Shown: piece by piece, positions 16,932 through 26,439 of the stretch
How positions within the stretch are numbered: position 1 is the stretch's first letter
Layout of the letters: the number at the start of each line of letters is the position of its first letter
NCBI GenBank assembly: GCA_014859895.1
Contig: JACZKS010000035.1
Location: 1 to 64,000, forward strand
From: Rhodospirillales bacterium
GTDB taxonomy: Bacteria; Pseudomonadota; Alphaproteobacteria; Rhodospirillales; Shumkoniaceae
Direction of reading: 5' to 3'
DNA: 64,000 nucleotides
The notes under the pieces: generated by a model
What the model saw: the letters and a program-made list of their open reading frames with translations, nothing else
Told to the model about the DNA's origin: nothing
Databases searched by the model: none
Made by a program: the position numbers and the translations under genes

Positions 16932-18358
16932 TTGCCGCCCCGAACCACCGAAATATTGAGTTCGCGGATCTTCTTGCGCAGGGTGTTGCGGTTGAGCCCA
17001 AGCACCTGCGCCGCCTTGATCTGGTTGCCGCGGGTCGCCTGCAGGGTCAGCGAGATGAGGGGGCGTTCCATCTCATGGAGCACCCGATCATAGAGGCCGG
17101 GCGTCGGCAGCGCACCGCCGAGGGCGGCGAAATAGGTCTTGAGGTGGCCCTCGATCGACTGCGACAGGCCGTTGCCCTCGGGCTCGACCACGGCCGACGC
17201 TTCGGCCAGTTCGGCCTCGATCACCTCGACGCCGATCACTTCCTGCGAATAGAGGGCGGCCAACCGGCGGATCAGGTTCTCCAACTCGCGGACATTGCCC
17301 GGCCAGCGATAGGCCATCAGGCGGTCCATGGCCCCACGGTCGATCACCTTGAGCGGCAGGCCTTCGGATACCGCCTTGGACAGGAAGTGGCGGACCAGTT
17401 CGGGCAGATCCTCGGTGCGCTCGCGCAGCGGCGGCAGGCGCATGGGCGCTACATTGAGGCGGAAATAGAGATCCTCGCGGAACATTCCCTGACGGATCAG
17501 CTGGCGCAGGTCGCGATGGGTGGCGGCGATGATCCGCACGTTGGCGCGCAGCGTCTTGCGTCCACCGACGGTGGTGTATTCGCCCTCCTGCAACACCCTG
17601 AGCAGACGGGTCTGGGCCTCGGGCGGCATGTCGCCGATCTCGTCCAGGAAGAGCGTTCCCCCTTCGGCCTGCTCGAAGCGCCCGACGCTGCGCTGGATGG
17701 CCCCGGTGAACGCCCCCTTCTCGTAACCGAACAGTTCGCTCTCGATCAGTTCGCGCGGGATCGCCGCCATGTTGATGGCAACGAAGGGACCGTGGCGCCA
17801 CTTGCCGTAATCGTGCAGCGCGCGGGCCACGAGTTCCTTGCCGGTGCCCGATTCGCCGACCACCATCACCGTCAGGTCGGTGTTCATCAGGCGAGCCAGG
17901 GTGCGGTAGACCTCCTGCATGGCGGACGAGCGGCCAATCATCGGCAACGCCTCTTCGGGCATGGCCGACTGATCATCGGGCCTTGCCCGCGGCGCTTCCA
18001 GGCCGCGCCGCACGACATTGACCATCTCGTTCAAGTCGAACGGCTTGGGCAGGTATTCGAAGGCCCCACGTTCGGCCGCCTTGACCGCCGTCAGCATGGT
18101 GCTGTGGGCGCTCATGACGACGATGCGCAACTCGGGCCGGATCTTCCTGATGCGCGGGATAAGGTCGAGGCCGTTCTCGTCGGGCATGATGACGTCGGTG
18201 ATCACCAGGTCGCCTTCGCCGTCGCTGACCCACTGCCACAGGGTCGAGGCATTGCCGGTGGTGCGCACGTCGAAGCCCGCCCGCCCCAGGGCGTGGCTCA
18301 ACACGGTACGGATCGCCTGGTCGTCGTCGGCGACGAGAACGGTCGGCGTCGGGCTCAT
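16928..18358 (-). CDS. ntrC: Nitrogen regulatory protein NtrC (sigma-54 activator)
   Basis: 476 residues with intact motifs throughout: receiver with phosphoacceptor Asp in [12 protein letters not shown] (about residue 54), Walker [19 protein letters not shown] loop, Walker [14 protein letters not shown], and a C-terminal Fis HTH ([20 protein letters not shown]). It is phosphorylated by NtrB under nitrogen limitation and activates sigma-54 promoters such as those of glnA and nif-related genes. It is translationally coupled to ntrB (four-base overlap) and ntrY. The contrast with NtrX next door shows which paralogue keeps the ATPase. Confidence 0.97.
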   Translation of the reverse strand: MSPTPTVLVADDDQAIRTVLSHALGRAGFDVRTTGNASTLWQWVSDGEGDLVITDVIMPDENGLDLIPRIRKIRPELRIVVMSAHSTMLTAVKAAERGAFEYLPKPFDLNEMVNVVRRGLEAPRARPDDQSAMPEEALPMIGRSSAMQEVYRTLARLMNTDLTVMVVGESGTGKELVARALHDYGKWRHGPFVAINMAAIPRELIESELFGYEKGAFTGAIQRSVGRFEQAEGGTLFLDEIGDMPPEAQTRLLRVLQEGEYTTVGGRKTLRANVRIIAATHRDLRQLIRQGMFREDLYFRLNVAPMRLPPLRERTEDLPELVRHFLSKAVSEGLPLKVIDRGAMDRLMAYRWPGNVRELENLIRRLAALYSQEVIGVEVIEAELAEASAVVEPEGNGLSQSIEGHLKTYFAALGGALPTPGLYDRVLHEMERPLISLTLQATRGNQIKAAQVLGLNRNTLRKKIRELNISVVRGGK

Positions 18359-19497
18359 TCGGCCCCTCCTTCCGGATGTTCAACGACCGGGCGCACCATC
18401 GGCAGCATCACCCGGATGACCGTGCGCTTATAAGCGCTGTCGACCTCGATGGTCCCGCCGTGATCGTCGATGATCTTGGCAACCAGGGCCAGGCCGAGGC
18501 CGCTTCCCTTCGGCTTGGAGGTGACGAAGGGATCGAAGATGTGGGCCCGCATGTCTTCGGGGATGCCCTCGCCGTTGTCCTCGACGCTGACCATCAGCGG
18601 CAGGTGTTCGCGAGAATCCCGGCCGGCCAGGGCGAACCTCACGCCAGGACGGTAGGCGGTTCTGAGGATTACCTCCCCACCCACCGTCGGCGCCGCCTCG
18701 ACGGCGTTCTTGGCGAGGTTAAGAAAGACCTGCACCAACTGGTCGCGGTTGCCGAGCACGGACGGAAGCGAGGGGTCGTAGTTCTCGACGATGCGCACAT
18801 GCCGGCCGAAGCCGTTCTCGGCAAGCTGGCGGACGCGGGTCAGCACCTCGTGGATGTTGACCGCCTCGCGTCGCAACGGTCCGGTGTCGGAGAAGACCTC
18901 CATGCGGTCGACCAGGGCGCAGATACGGTCGACCTCGCCACGGATAAGCTGGGTAAGCGAGCGGTCCTGGGCGTCGAGGGTGTCTTCGAGAAGCTGGGCG
19001 GCGCCACGGATGCCCGAGAGCGGATTCTTCACCTCGTGGGCTAGCATGTGGGCCATGGCGCTGACCGACCGCGCGGCACCCCGATGCGACAGCTGGTGAT
19101 CGATCTTGTCGGCGATCGAGCGCTCCTGCAGGCCGAGAACGACCAGTCCCGGGTCGTCGTTCAGCGGTCGCGCCTGGACGTTGACGAAGTAGCGCCCGAT
19201 GCGGGGGGAATTGAGGTTGAGCCCATACTCGAATACGGCGTTGCCGTCGTTCCTGGCCTGCTCGATCACCGAGAACAGCGGGCTGTCTTCGGGAATCATG
19301 TCCTGCAGGCGTTGGCCCCGCAGATAGGTCGCGCTGCCGTGGAAGAACTGCTCGCCAGCGTCGTTGACATGGAGGATGGTACCGTCCTCGGCAACCACCA
19401 CCACCGCCATCGGCAGCGCATTGAGCACCGCCCCGGCATCGAGCTTGGCCGTCAATACCTTGCGCTTCTTGCGCTGAGCGAACGCCCTGATTCCCAT
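18355..19497 (-). CDS. ntrB: Nitrogen regulation histidine kinase NtrB
   Basis: 380 residues, soluble. An N-terminal PAS domain (about 22-130) is followed by HisKA with phospho-histidine in [20 protein letters not shown] and HATPase with [20 protein letters not shown] and [10 protein letters not shown]. It phosphorylates or dephosphorylates NtrC under control of PII. The basic N-terminus ([16 protein letters not shown]) is unusual but short. Its ATG shares one base with the dusB stop (TAATG), so it is tightly coupled to dusB. Confidence 0.96.
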   Translation of the reverse strand: MGIRAFAQRKKRKVLTAKLDAGAVLNALPMAVVVVAEDGTILHVNDAGEQFFHGSATYLRGQRLQDMIPEDSPLFSVIEQARNDGNAVFEYGLNLNSPRIGRYFVNVQARPLNDDPGLVVLGLQERSIADKIDHQLSHRGAARSVSAMAHMLAHEVKNPLSGIRGAAQLLEDTLDAQDRSLTQLIRGEVDRICALVDRMEVFSDTGPLRREAVNIHEVLTRVRQLAENGFGRHVRIVENYDPSLPSVLGNRDQLVQVFLNLAKNAVEAAPTVGGEVILRTAYRPGVRFALAGRDSREHLPLMVSVEDNGEGIPEDMRAHIFDPFVTSKPKGSGLGLALVAKIIDDHGGTIEVDSAYKRTVIRVMLPMVRPVVEHPEGGAE

Positions 19498-20483
19498 TAT
19501 GCCGCCTTCCGGTCGATCAAGGGTCCATAGAGATCGGCGATGAGACCACGCACCGTCGCCACGTCGGCGGTCTGGTTGACCCGCGCGCGAAACTCGGCGG
19601 AACCCGGCAGCCCCTTGCTATACCAGGCGATGTGCTTGCGGGCGATGCGCGCGCCGGTATCGGGTCCGTAATAGTTCAGCATGTCGGCGTAGTGCGCGAG
19701 CATCGTCGCCAGCTGCTCGGCCAGCGGCGGCTCGGGCAACCGCTCGCCGGTCGCAAGGAAATGCCGGACCTGGTTGGGAAACCACGGGCGGCCATAGGCG
19801 CCACGCCCGATCATCACGCCGTCGGCCCCCGACTCGGCCAGCAGGCGGGCGGCGTCATCGAGCGTCTCGACATCACCGTTGCCGATCACCGGAATCGTCA
19901 CCGCCGCCTTCACCTCGCCGATGAAACGCCAATCGGCTTGACCCTTGTAGAACTGGCAGCGGGTACGGCCGTGCACGGTGACGTAGCGGATGCCGGCGTC
20001 CTCGGCGATGCGGGCCAGTCGCGGCGCGTTGCGGTTGTCGTCGTTCCAGCCGGTGCGCATCTTGAGCGTTACCGGGATGCCGACCGCCTTGACCACCGCC
20101 GAGAGGATGCGCCCGGCCAGGGCCTCGTCGCGCATCAGGGCAGAACCGGCATCGCCGTTGACCACCTTCTTGACCGGGCAGCCCATGTTGATGTCGATCA
20201 TGGCCGCGCCGCGATCCTCGTTGAGCTTGGCCGCCTCGGCCATCACGTCCGGCTCGCAGCCGGCCAATTGCACCGCCCCAGGCTGCCGTTCGAGGGCGGT
20301 GTCGGCCATGCGCAACGAACGTTGCGCGGCCCGCACCATGGCCTTGCTGGCGATCATCTCGGAAACGGTAAGGTCGACTCCCCAGCTTTGCACCAGGCGC
20401 CGGAACGGCATATCGCTGACCCCCGACATGGGCGCCAGGATCACCGGAGTCTCGCAGTTCAGGGGTCCGACACGGACGGCCAT
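19497..20483 (-). CDS. dusB: tRNA-dihydrouridine synthase DusB (NifR3)
   Basis: About 328 residues. FMN-binding TIM-barrel signatures are present: [17 protein letters not shown], the catalytic cysteine region [20 protein letters not shown] near residue 100, and GNGDV and [11 protein letters not shown] for flavin phosphate binding. It reduces uridines in tRNA. It is the first gene of the classic nifR3-ntrBC operon. ATG at 20483 fits homology; GTG at 20510 lies further upstream inside a palindrome and has no ribosome-binding site. Confidence 0.95.
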   Translation of the reverse strand: MAVRVGPLNCETPVILAPMSGVSDMPFRRLVQSWGVDLTVSEMIASKAMVRAAQRSLRMADTALERQPGAVQLAGCEPDVMAEAAKLNEDRGAAMIDINMGCPVKKVVNGDAGSALMRDEALAGRILSAVVKAVGIPVTLKMRTGWNDDNRNAPRLARIAEDAGIRYVTVHGRTRCQFYKGQADWRFIGEVKAAVTIPVIGNGDVETLDDAARLLAESGADGVMIGRGAYGRPWFPNQVRHFLATGERLPEPPLAEQLATMLAHYADMLNYYGPDTGARIARKHIAWYSKGLPGSAEFRARVNQTADVATVRGLIADLYGPLIDRKAA

Positions 20484-20505
20484 CGACACTTTCGCCTTCA
20501 AAGGA

Positions 20506-20539
20506 TGCACATTTAATGTGCAACACAGGGGTAATGCAA
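20506..20539 (-). promoter_or_regulatory. Putative dusB-ntrBC-ntrYX promoter with overlapping palindromic operator
   Basis: Minus-strand TTGCAT (20534-20539), a 17-bp spacer and TTAAAT (20511-20516) form a plausible sigma-70-type promoter. A perfect inverted repeat TGCACAT-TTA-ATGTGCA (20506-20522) covers the -10 and ends 22 bp before the dusB ATG. Such overlap suggests binding by a dimeric repressor or autoregulator. The protein is unknown; the promoter call is by eye. Confidence 0.45.
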
Positions 20540-20601
20540 CAAAATAGCTGACATGTGAGGCAGTTTTTCGAGGGGCGGGATGAAATCGACCGCTGCAGCC
20601 G

Positions 20602-21399
20602 TCACGCCATGAGGACGTCGGTGACGAATTTGACTCCGGGATACCCCAAGGTCAACAGAAGGTAGGCGACGAGGACGAAACGGGCCGCCACCCGGCCGCG
20701 CATGCCGCTGCGGAAGTGGGCCACCAGCAGGATGCCGATGACGAGGAAGGCGGCAACCGTGAGCACGGTCTTGTGATCGAAAGTCAGCAGGGCTCCCGAC
20801 TCGGCATACTGCATGGCCATGCCGGTCATCAGGCCGAGGGCCAAGATAATCTCGCCGATGACCAGGAGCCGCACAGCCAGCGCCTCGCAATCGGCCACCG
20901 CCGGCAGTCGTCGCGTCAGCGCCGTCGGGCGCTTGCGCTTCAGCGCCCGTTCCTGGAAGAAGGCGGCGAGTTCGGCAACCGCGGCAACCGTAACCAAGCC
21001 ATAGGTGACCACCGATACCAGAATGTGGGCGTGGACCCAGGCGGTCGGCGCCGCCGTCGTCAGCGCGGCCCGCGGCGCGTGGTACCAGATGCTGGCAAGT
21101 CCGCCAACGATCAGCAGGTAGGGCGCCAGCAGCGGCAGCAGCCGCCATGCATGGGGCAGCCGGGCGGCCGCAGCCGCGAAGATGGCAAGGCTGGCGGCGA
21201 TGATGACCCACAGCGTGGTCGAGAAACCCGGCCGCCACACTCCGGCATCCTGCACAACCACCCAAGCCAGGGGCCCGGCCACGCCGACGGCAAGGACCAG
21301 CCAGTAGAGGGCGTCTGGGGCAGCCTGGCGCCGCCAGCCCACGACACAGGCCGGCACCAGCGCGAGCAGGGCGGACAGATTGAACAGGGTGTCATGCAT
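20602..21399 (-). CDS. Cytochrome c assembly protein, CcsA/HemX-like membrane protein
   Basis: 265 residues with about eight predicted membrane segments. Conserved histidines occur in [14 protein letters not shown] (about residue 120) and [14 protein letters not shown] (about 210), as in the CcsA/HemX haem-handling family. It would sit in the inner membrane and help haem delivery or c-type cytochrome maturation. The E. coli homologue YpjD/CorE-type role is also possible. The start at 21399 has GAGGAAG upstream. It is divergent from ispDF and convergent with nothing; dusB lies upstream on the same map side but is transcribed away. Function is from family only. Confidence 0.8.
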   Translation of the reverse strand: MHDTLFNLSALLALVPACVVGWRRQAAPDALYWLVLAVGVAGPLAWVVVQDAGVWRPGFSTTLWVIIAASLAIFAAAAARLPHAWRLLPLLAPYLLIVGGLASIWYHAPRAALTTAAPTAWVHAHILVSVVTYGLVTVAAVAELAAFFQERALKRKRPTALTRRLPAVADCEALAVRLLVIGEIILALGLMTGMAMQYAESGALLTFDHKTVLTVAAFLVIGILLVAHFRSGMRGRVAARFVLVAYLLLTLGYPGVKFVTDVLMA

Positions 21400-21479
21400 G
21401 ACGGTCTTCCTCGGCCCCGGCGGGCGGATCGGCATCCTGCCCTCAAAATCGCCCCGTGCGCGTCGCTTGGCAAGACCCC

Positions 21480-21508
21480 TTGGCAATCCGGTGGACGCCC
21501 ACTAAGGT
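21480..21508 (+). promoter_or_regulatory. Candidate sigma-70 promoter for ispDF
   Basis: TTGGCA (21480-21485), a 17-bp spacer and TAAGGT (21503-21508) lie about 40 bp before the ispDF start. The -35 matches five of six consensus bases and the -10 three of six. Confidence 0.45.
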
Positions 21509-21548
21509 CGCGGCGTCGAGACGTGGCGAAAAACGCAGGAACGGACGA

Positions 21549-22700
21549 ATGAGCGGATGCATTGCCCTGGTGGTGGCGGCCGGACGGGGCTCGCGCTTCG
21601 GCGGCGAGCGTCCCAAGCAGTACCAACGGCTGAACGGCCGGCCGGTCCTGCGCCATTCGCTGGAAACGTTATGCAACCATCCCCAGGTCGACGCGGTGCG
21701 CGTCATCATCCATCCGGCCGACCGGACACTCTATGATGAAGCAGCGGCCGGCCTCGACCTGCTAGCACCGGTAGACGGTGGCGCGGAGCGCCAGGATTCG
21801 GTCCGCCTGGGCCTGGAAAGCCTGGAGGAAGCAGCGCCCGGCGTCGTTCTCATCCACGATGCCGCCCGCCCGTTCGCCGATGCCCGGTTGATCTCGCGGG
21901 TCATCGAGGCGGTGGGCAAGCATGCCGGCGCCATTCCCGCCGTACCGGTCACCGACACCCTCAAGCGCGGAAGCGAAGGCCTTGTCGCCGGCACCGTCGA
22001 ACGGACCGGCCTGTGGCGGGCCCAGACCCCCCAGGGCTTCCGCTTCTCCGATATTCTGGCGGCGCACCGGCGTTTCGCCGGCGTCGGGCTCACCGACGAC
22101 GCCGCCGTGGCCGAGCACGCGGGCCTGACGGTGTCCCTGGTCGACGGCAGCGAGGACAATGTGAAAGTCACCACACCTTCCGATTTCCGCCGCGCCGAAA
22201 CCCATGGCGGCGGCGAATTTCGCAGCGGTTCGGGATTCGACGTGCACCGCTTCACCGAGGGCGACCAGGTCATGCTGTGCGGCGTCGCCGTCGCCCACGA
22301 AGCCGGGCTGGCCGGCCATTCCGATGCCGACGTCGGGCTGCACGCCCTTACCGATGCCCTTTTGGGCGCCATCGGCGATGGCGATATCGGCGGCCATTTC
22401 CCACCGACCGATCCCCAGTGGCGGGGCGCCGCCTCCGAGATCTTCCTGGCCCACGCCGGCCGCCTCGTCGCCGGCCGAGGCGGGCGCATCATCAATGTCG
22501 ACGTCACCCTGATCTGCGAGGCGCCCAGGGTCGGGCCGCACCGCCAAGCCATGCGCGAACGCATCGCCGCCATCCTGGGCATCGAGGTCGGGCGCGTCGG
22601 CGTCAAGGGCACGACGACGGAAAAGCTGGGCTTCACTGGCCGCCGCGAAGGCATCGCCGCCCAGGCCGCAGCCACCGTCTGGCTGCCCTCCATTCCCTAA
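21549..22700 (+). CDS. ispDF: Bifunctional IspD/IspF (MEP cytidylyltransferase / MEcPP synthase)
   Basis: 383 residues, a natural fusion common in alphaproteobacteria. The N-terminal IspD part (1-220) has VVAAGRGSRFGGERPKQYQ and VLIHDAARPF and converts MEP plus CTP to CDP-ME. The C-terminal IspF part (222-383) has SGFDVHRF, the zinc/substrate motif AGHSDADVGLHALTDALLGA and KGTTTEKLGF and makes the cyclic diphosphate. These are steps 3 and 5 of the non-mevalonate isoprenoid pathway. The start at 21549 follows AGGAA; an upstream frame to 21456 is non-homologous. No ispE is nearby. Confidence 0.97.
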   Translation: MSGCIALVVAAGRGSRFGGERPKQYQRLNGRPVLRHSLETLCNHPQVDAVRVIIHPADRTLYDEAAAGLDLLAPVDGGAERQDSVRLGLESLEEAAPGVVLIHDAARPFADARLISRVIEAVGKHAGAIPAVPVTDTLKRGSEGLVAGTVERTGLWRAQTPQGFRFSDILAAHRRFAGVGLTDDAAVAEHAGLTVSLVDGSEDNVKVTTPSDFRRAETHGGGEFRSGSGFDVHRFTEGDQVMLCGVAVAHEAGLAGHSDADVGLHALTDALLGAIGDGDIGGHFPPTDPQWRGAASEIFLAHAGRLVAGRGGRIINVDVTLICEAPRVGPHRQAMRERIAAILGIEVGRVGVKGTTTEKLGFTGRREGIAAQAAATVWLPSIP

Positions 22701-22718
22701 AAAGAATCTTGTATCAGG

Positions 22719-23036
22719 CTACTGCCGCGTTTCATTGACAATCCAGGTGAGGAAGTCCCGGTTGCCGTCGGCCACCGGCAGGGCCAACACGCACGGGCAG
22801 GTGTAGCTGTGCACGGACCGGATGCGCGCCGTCGCCGCGTCAACAAGGTCGCTTCGCGTCTTGAGGATCAAAACCGCCTCCGCGCCTTCCTGGACCTTGC
22901 CTTCCCACCAATAGATGGCCGTCGTGCCGGGAATGACATTGGCGCAGGCGGCCAGTCTTTCCTCGACCAGCAGGCGGCCGATCGAAAGCGCCTCGTCTTT
23001 CGAACCTGCGGTCACGTAAATCCATGTCGCGGTCAT
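22719..23036 (-). CDS. cutA: Divalent-cation tolerance protein CutA
   Basis: 105 residues, trimeric PII-like ferredoxin fold. Typical residues are seen: IYVTAGSKDEA, LVEERLAACANVIPG, YWWEGKVQE, ILKTRSDLV and HSYTCPCVLALPV. Cu2+ binding and divalent-cation tolerance are reported for the family, but its true role remains unsettled. It is divergent from the small gene at 23135 and convergent with ispDF, leaving an 18-bp gap. Confidence 0.93.
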   Translation of the reverse strand: MTATWIYVTAGSKDEALSIGRLLVEERLAACANVIPGTTAIYWWEGKVQEGAEAVLILKTRSDLVDAATARIRSVHSYTCPCVLALPVADGNRDFLTWIVNETRQ

Positions 23037-23064
23037 GCCTTCCGTCCCCTTTCTCCGGCGTCGC

Positions 23065-23094
23065 TTGACCTTGGGAGCCGTTAGAAACTACCCT
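23065..23094 (+). promoter_or_regulatory. Candidate sigma-70 promoter for the 94-residue gene
   Basis: TTGACC (23065-23070), an 18-bp spacer and TACCCT (23089-23094) lie about 40 bp before the GTG start at 23135. The same TACCCT -10 occurs in the candidate ihfA promoter. Confidence 0.45.
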
Positions 23095-23134
23095 GGAAGC
23101 AATACAAATTATACCTGGGGAAGGATTCGCGACC

Positions 23135-23419
23135 GTGGCCCGATCCGTCAAGGATGCCTCCGCAACGGTGGCGCCGCCGCCGTCCAGGGTACCGAAGCCG
23201 ACGCCGTCGCAACGGGTGTGGCTGACGCGCGGGCTTGATCAGCCCGGTGGCAAGCTGCCGCTCTTCGATGCCGCCGGCCAGCGGGTCAGCGAACGCACGG
23301 TGCGCAGCTGCATCGAAAAGGGATGGGCGGAACCGTGGTTCGCCAATCCCCTCAGGCCCGACTGGCTGGTCTGCAAGCTGACCGCCGAAGGCCGCGCCCT
23401 TCTTATCGATTCCGACTGA
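23135..23419 (+). CDS. Small conserved hypothetical protein
   Basis: 94 residues beginning at GTG with GGGGAAGG upstream. After a Pro-rich, probably disordered N-terminus (1-25), the body reads WLTRGLDQPGGKLPLFD then ERTVRSCIEKGWAEPWFANP and DWLVCKLTAEGRALL. This resembles a small winged-helix-like or MarR-like wing, although no family is recognised. No signal peptide or membrane segment. It converges with the gene ending at 23423, only three bases away. I recall similar proteins in other Rhodospirillales; function unknown. Confidence 0.7.
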   Translation: MARSVKDASATVAPPPSRVPKPTPSQRVWLTRGLDQPGGKLPLFDAAGQRVSERTVRSCIEKGWAEPWFANPLRPDWLVCKLTAEGRALLIDSD

Positions 23420-23422
23420 AGG

Positions 23423-23779
23423 TCAGTCGCCGGATTTCAGGCCCTCGACGTCGACGTAGCCTCTCTCGATGGCCTCGCGCAACGCCTCGAAGGCGTGGCG
23501 GGCCTCTTCGAACATCTCGCGCCGGGTCTTCAGTTCCTGAATCTCGGCGCGGTTGGGCGGATCCCCGTCCTCGGAAACCCCCAATTGGAAGGCGGCCTCC
23601 AGGTAGCGAGCCCGCAGGCGCCCGATCGCCAGCGCGAACGCCATCACGGTTTCCTTGTTGAGGGACGGGATACGCTGATGGATGATCTGGCGGTTGGCTT
23701 GGCGAATCCCCTGTTCGATCTCGCCCAGGAACCGCTTCTGGTCCATCAGGTGTCGGTAGTCGTCGTGGGGATCGCTCAT
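23423..23779 (-). CDS. Conserved hypothetical protein, helical
   Basis: 118 residues, highly charged and predicted almost wholly helical, with no signal peptide or membrane segment. The central region EIEQGIRQANRQIIHQRIPSL and the RLRARYLEAAFQLG helix look conserved. Start at 23779: the open frame runs upstream to 24169, but that stretch lies opposite the start of hemY and has no protein-like character. A structural or regulatory partner role is conceivable. Function unknown. Confidence 0.65.
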   Translation of the reverse strand: MSDPHDDYRHLMDQKRFLGEIEQGIRQANRQIIHQRIPSLNKETVMAFALAIGRLRARYLEAAFQLGVSEDGDPPNRAEIQELKTRREMFEEARHAFEALREAIERGYVDVEGLKSGD

Positions 23780-23987
23780 CACCGAATTCCCGTCCAGCTG
23801 GTCGCGGCGCAGCGCGACCGATCCAGAATCACCTATCCGGCGCGCCAAGGCAACAGCTTCCGGCCCGCAGCCCGCAGCCCGCAGCCGGCGCATGGTGACG
23901 GAAAACACTGGCGTTTTACCACCGACCTTTCCATGAATAGATGTCCGGTCCAGTCGGGCCGCGGTTTTCGAAGCGGGGGAACGACCA

Positions 23988-25382
23988 GTGGCGGAGGCGA
24001 ATGGAAAACGGGTTCTCGTCGTCGGCGGGGGGATCTCCGGCCTGTCGGTCGCGTGGTTCCTGCATCGACGCGGTTGTACCGTCACCGTCGCCGAAGCGGC
24101 CGGGCGGGTCGGCGGCACCATCGTCAGTGACCAGCGGGACGGCTTTCTTTTCGAACGGGGTCCCAACACCGCACTTCAGAAGCCGGGACGCCCGGAAGAT
24201 GCCCTCGGGCGCCTGATCGACGGAGCGGCGCTGTCGCCCCAGCTCAACGTGGCGGCGCCGGCCGGCAAGAAACGTTACATCCTGCGGCATGGCCGCCTGT
24301 GGGCCCTGCCCGCCTCGCCGCCCGCCTTCGTCGTCACTCCGGCTTTCAGTTTGGCTGCCAAGCTGCGCCTGTTGGCCGAGCCCTTCATCCGACGGGCAGA
24401 TCAGGAAGAAACCATTGCCGAGTTTGTCAAACGGCGGCTCGGCCGCGAGTTTCTCAACTATGCGGTCGACCCCTTCATTTCCGGCGTCTACGCCGGTGAC
24501 CCGCGCGAGCTGTCGGCGGAAGCCGCGGTGCCCCGCATCCATGAATTGGAGCAGGAGTACGGCTCTTTGATCCGCGGCGCCATCGCGCTCGGCAAGGCCA
24601 CCAAGAATGCCGGGATGCCGGCCGGACGCCAGATTTCGTTCGCCGGCGGCATGGCGACATTACCGAGCGCCCTTGCCGCCGCCCTGCCCGCCGGCTCGGT
24701 GCGTACCGGCCGACGGGCCACCGGATTGGAACGCCGCGACGGCGGCTGGGCCGTGCACTTCGCCGACCAGGGCCATGGCCCGCAGACCGAAACGGCCGAT
24801 GCCCTGGTCCTGGCGCTGCCGGCGCCGGAAACCGCCGCCCTCGTCGAGCCGCTGGCCGGCGAGGCGGCACGATTGCTGCGCGCCATTCCCTATGCTTCCG
24901 TTTTCTCGGTCGCCCTCGGCTATCGGCGCGAGGACGTGAAACATGCCCTCGACGGATTCGGCTTCCTCATTCCGCGGGTCGAGGGCGTGCGCACCCTGGG
25001 CGCGCTGTTTTCCAGTACCCTGTTCGCCGACCGCGCCCCGCCCGGTCACGTGCTGCTGACCGCCTTCCTGGGTGGCCGGCAGGACCCGCAGGCGATGGAA
25101 ATGGCGGACAAGGACGTCCTCACCGAGATCGAGGTCGATCTGGCGACGACCCTGGGCATCCGGGGCAAAGCGGCGCTGCGCCATCTTACCCGCTGGCCGC
25201 AGGCCATCCCTCAATATCCGCTGGGACATCTTGATCGGGTCGCCACTGTGGACGAGTTCCTCGCCCCCTTCCCCGACCTTTACCTGCGCGGCAATTGGCG
25301 GGGCGGTATCTCGGTGGCCGATTGCGTACGCAATGGCGAGGCCCTGGCCGAACGCATCGCCAGCCCGGGAACCCCGTCATGA
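23988..25382 (+). CDS. hemY: Protoporphyrinogen oxidase, FAD-dependent
   Basis: 464 residues. The N-terminal FAD dinucleotide loop is VVGGGISGLSVAWFLHRRG (residues 10-28), followed by GGTIVSDQRDGFLFERGPN typical of HemY-type oxidases. The C-terminal flavin-binding segment is NWRGGISVADCVRNG. It oxidises protoporphyrinogen IX to protoporphyrin IX, the penultimate haem step. The start is GTG at 23988 with GGGGGAA upstream. It shares four bases with dtd (ATGA), an unusual but clear translational coupling. Confidence 0.92.
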   Translation: MAEANGKRVLVVGGGISGLSVAWFLHRRGCTVTVAEAAGRVGGTIVSDQRDGFLFERGPNTALQKPGRPEDALGRLIDGAALSPQLNVAAPAGKKRYILRHGRLWALPASPPAFVVTPAFSLAAKLRLLAEPFIRRADQEETIAEFVKRRLGREFLNYAVDPFISGVYAGDPRELSAEAAVPRIHELEQEYGSLIRGAIALGKATKNAGMPAGRQISFAGGMATLPSALAAALPAGSVRTGRRATGLERRDGGWAVHFADQGHGPQTETADALVLALPAPETAALVEPLAGEAARLLRAIPYASVFSVALGYRREDVKHALDGFGFLIPRVEGVRTLGALFSSTLFADRAPPGHVLLTAFLGGRQDPQAMEMADKDVLTEIEVDLATTLGIRGKAALRHLTRWPQAIPQYPLGHLDRVATVDEFLAPFPDLYLRGNWRGGISVADCVRNGEALAERIASPGTPS

Positions 25383-25825
25383 AAGCCGTGCTTCAGCGGG
25401 TCAAGCGGGCTGCCGTCCGCATCGACGGCGCCACCGTCGGCAGCATCGGCCAGGGATTGCTCGTTCTCCTCTGCGCGGAACACGGCGACGGGCCGGAAAC
25501 GGCGGCCTTCCTGGCCGGCAAGACGGCTCGCCTGCGCATCTTTTCCGACCATGCCGGCAAGTTCAACCTGTCACTCCTCGGCATCGGCGGGCAGGCTCTG
25601 GTGGTCAGCCAATTCACGCTGGCCGGCAACTGGCGCAAGGGAAACCGGCCGAGTTTTTCCGACGCCGCGCCGCCCGAGTTGGCGGAGCCCCTATATGAAT
25701 CTTTCTGTCGCGACCTCAGGGACCTCGGCATCGTCGTCGAGACCGGACGCTTCGCCGCGCACATGGAGGTCGATCTTCTCAATGACGGCCCAGTCACGCT
25801 TTGGCTGGACAGCCAGGCCGGTTGA
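25379..25825 (+). CDS. dtd: D-aminoacyl-tRNA deacylase
   Basis: 148 residues. The two family signatures are intact: SQFTLAGNWRKGNRPSF (active-site SQ-T) near residue 80 and the Gly-cis-Pro loop in LLNDGPVTLWL near 135. It hydrolyses D-aminoacyl-tRNAs and glycyl-tRNA(Ala) mischarges. The start codon overlaps the hemY stop. With Dat and an Asp/Glu racemase elsewhere in the window, the cell clearly handles D-amino acids, though there is no operon link. Confidence 0.96.
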   Translation: MKAVLQRVKRAAVRIDGATVGSIGQGLLVLLCAEHGDGPETAAFLAGKTARLRIFSDHAGKFNLSLLGIGGQALVVSQFTLAGNWRKGNRPSFSDAAPPELAEPLYESFCRDLRDLGIVVETGRFAAHMEVDLLNDGPVTLWLDSQAG

Positions 25826-25920
25826 TCGGCACACGGGTGCGAAAACTCGCGGAATGGCGGATATCGAAGCACGTTTTAGGAAGTTTTTAATCATTGCCCT
25901 TCAATCATGACCACGTGGCC

Positions 25921-26418
25921 ATGAAAACACTTCTCTCGATCCTGGGGCTGATCTGTGTGCTCGGCGGCGGCATGCCCGCCCGTGCCGACGTTGCCGGTCC
26001 GGTGTGCGTCACCAGCGGCGACGTCATCATGGTTAACGGCAAGCGGTGGTACGGCAAGTGCCGCGGGGGAACCGAGGTTCGCCTGTTCGGCATCGTCGCG
26101 CCGGACATCTCGCAAATCTGCGACGCCGGTGGACGGCAGTGGGAATGCGGCCGGGCATCGGCCGCCATGCTTCTCGAGGCGACCAAGAACGACAAGGTGA
26201 TCTGCGAAGGAGCGTCGGCCGACTCCGAAGGACGGCTGCTCGCCGTTTGCCGTGTCCGCGGGGAAGAACTCAACCGGAAAATGGTCCGCGACGGATGGGC
26301 CCTGTCCTACCCCCGCCATTCGGCCAAATACAAGGAAGACGAAAAACGCGCCACCCAGGCCCGCAAGGGACTGTGGCAGGTGCCGGGTACGCCAACCTTC
26401 GAATGGCGAAACCAGTGA
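25921..26418 (+). CDS. Secreted SNase-like (thermonuclease-family) protein
   Basis: 165 residues with a signal peptide (about 1-23, cleavage after ARA). The staphylococcal-nuclease-like OB fold is suggested by SGDVIMVNGKRW, VRLFGIVAPD, EGRLLAVCRV and LNRKMVRDGWAL with a C-terminal ARKGLW. By hand alignment the R35 and R87 equivalents remain, but the D40-T41-x-E43 segment reads V-A-P-D, so catalysis may be weak or lost. Four or more cysteines suggest disulfides in the periplasm. ATG at 25921 was chosen for its signal peptide; TTG at 25894 is upstream. Confidence 0.75.
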   Translation: MKTLLSILGLICVLGGGMPARADVAGPVCVTSGDVIMVNGKRWYGKCRGGTEVRLFGIVAPDISQICDAGGRQWECGRASAAMLLEATKNDKVICEGASADSEGRLLAVCRVRGEELNRKMVRDGWALSYPRHSAKYKEDEKRATQARKGLWQVPGTPTFEWRNQ

Positions 26419-26439
26419 TGTACCGGGGGGATATCGGTC

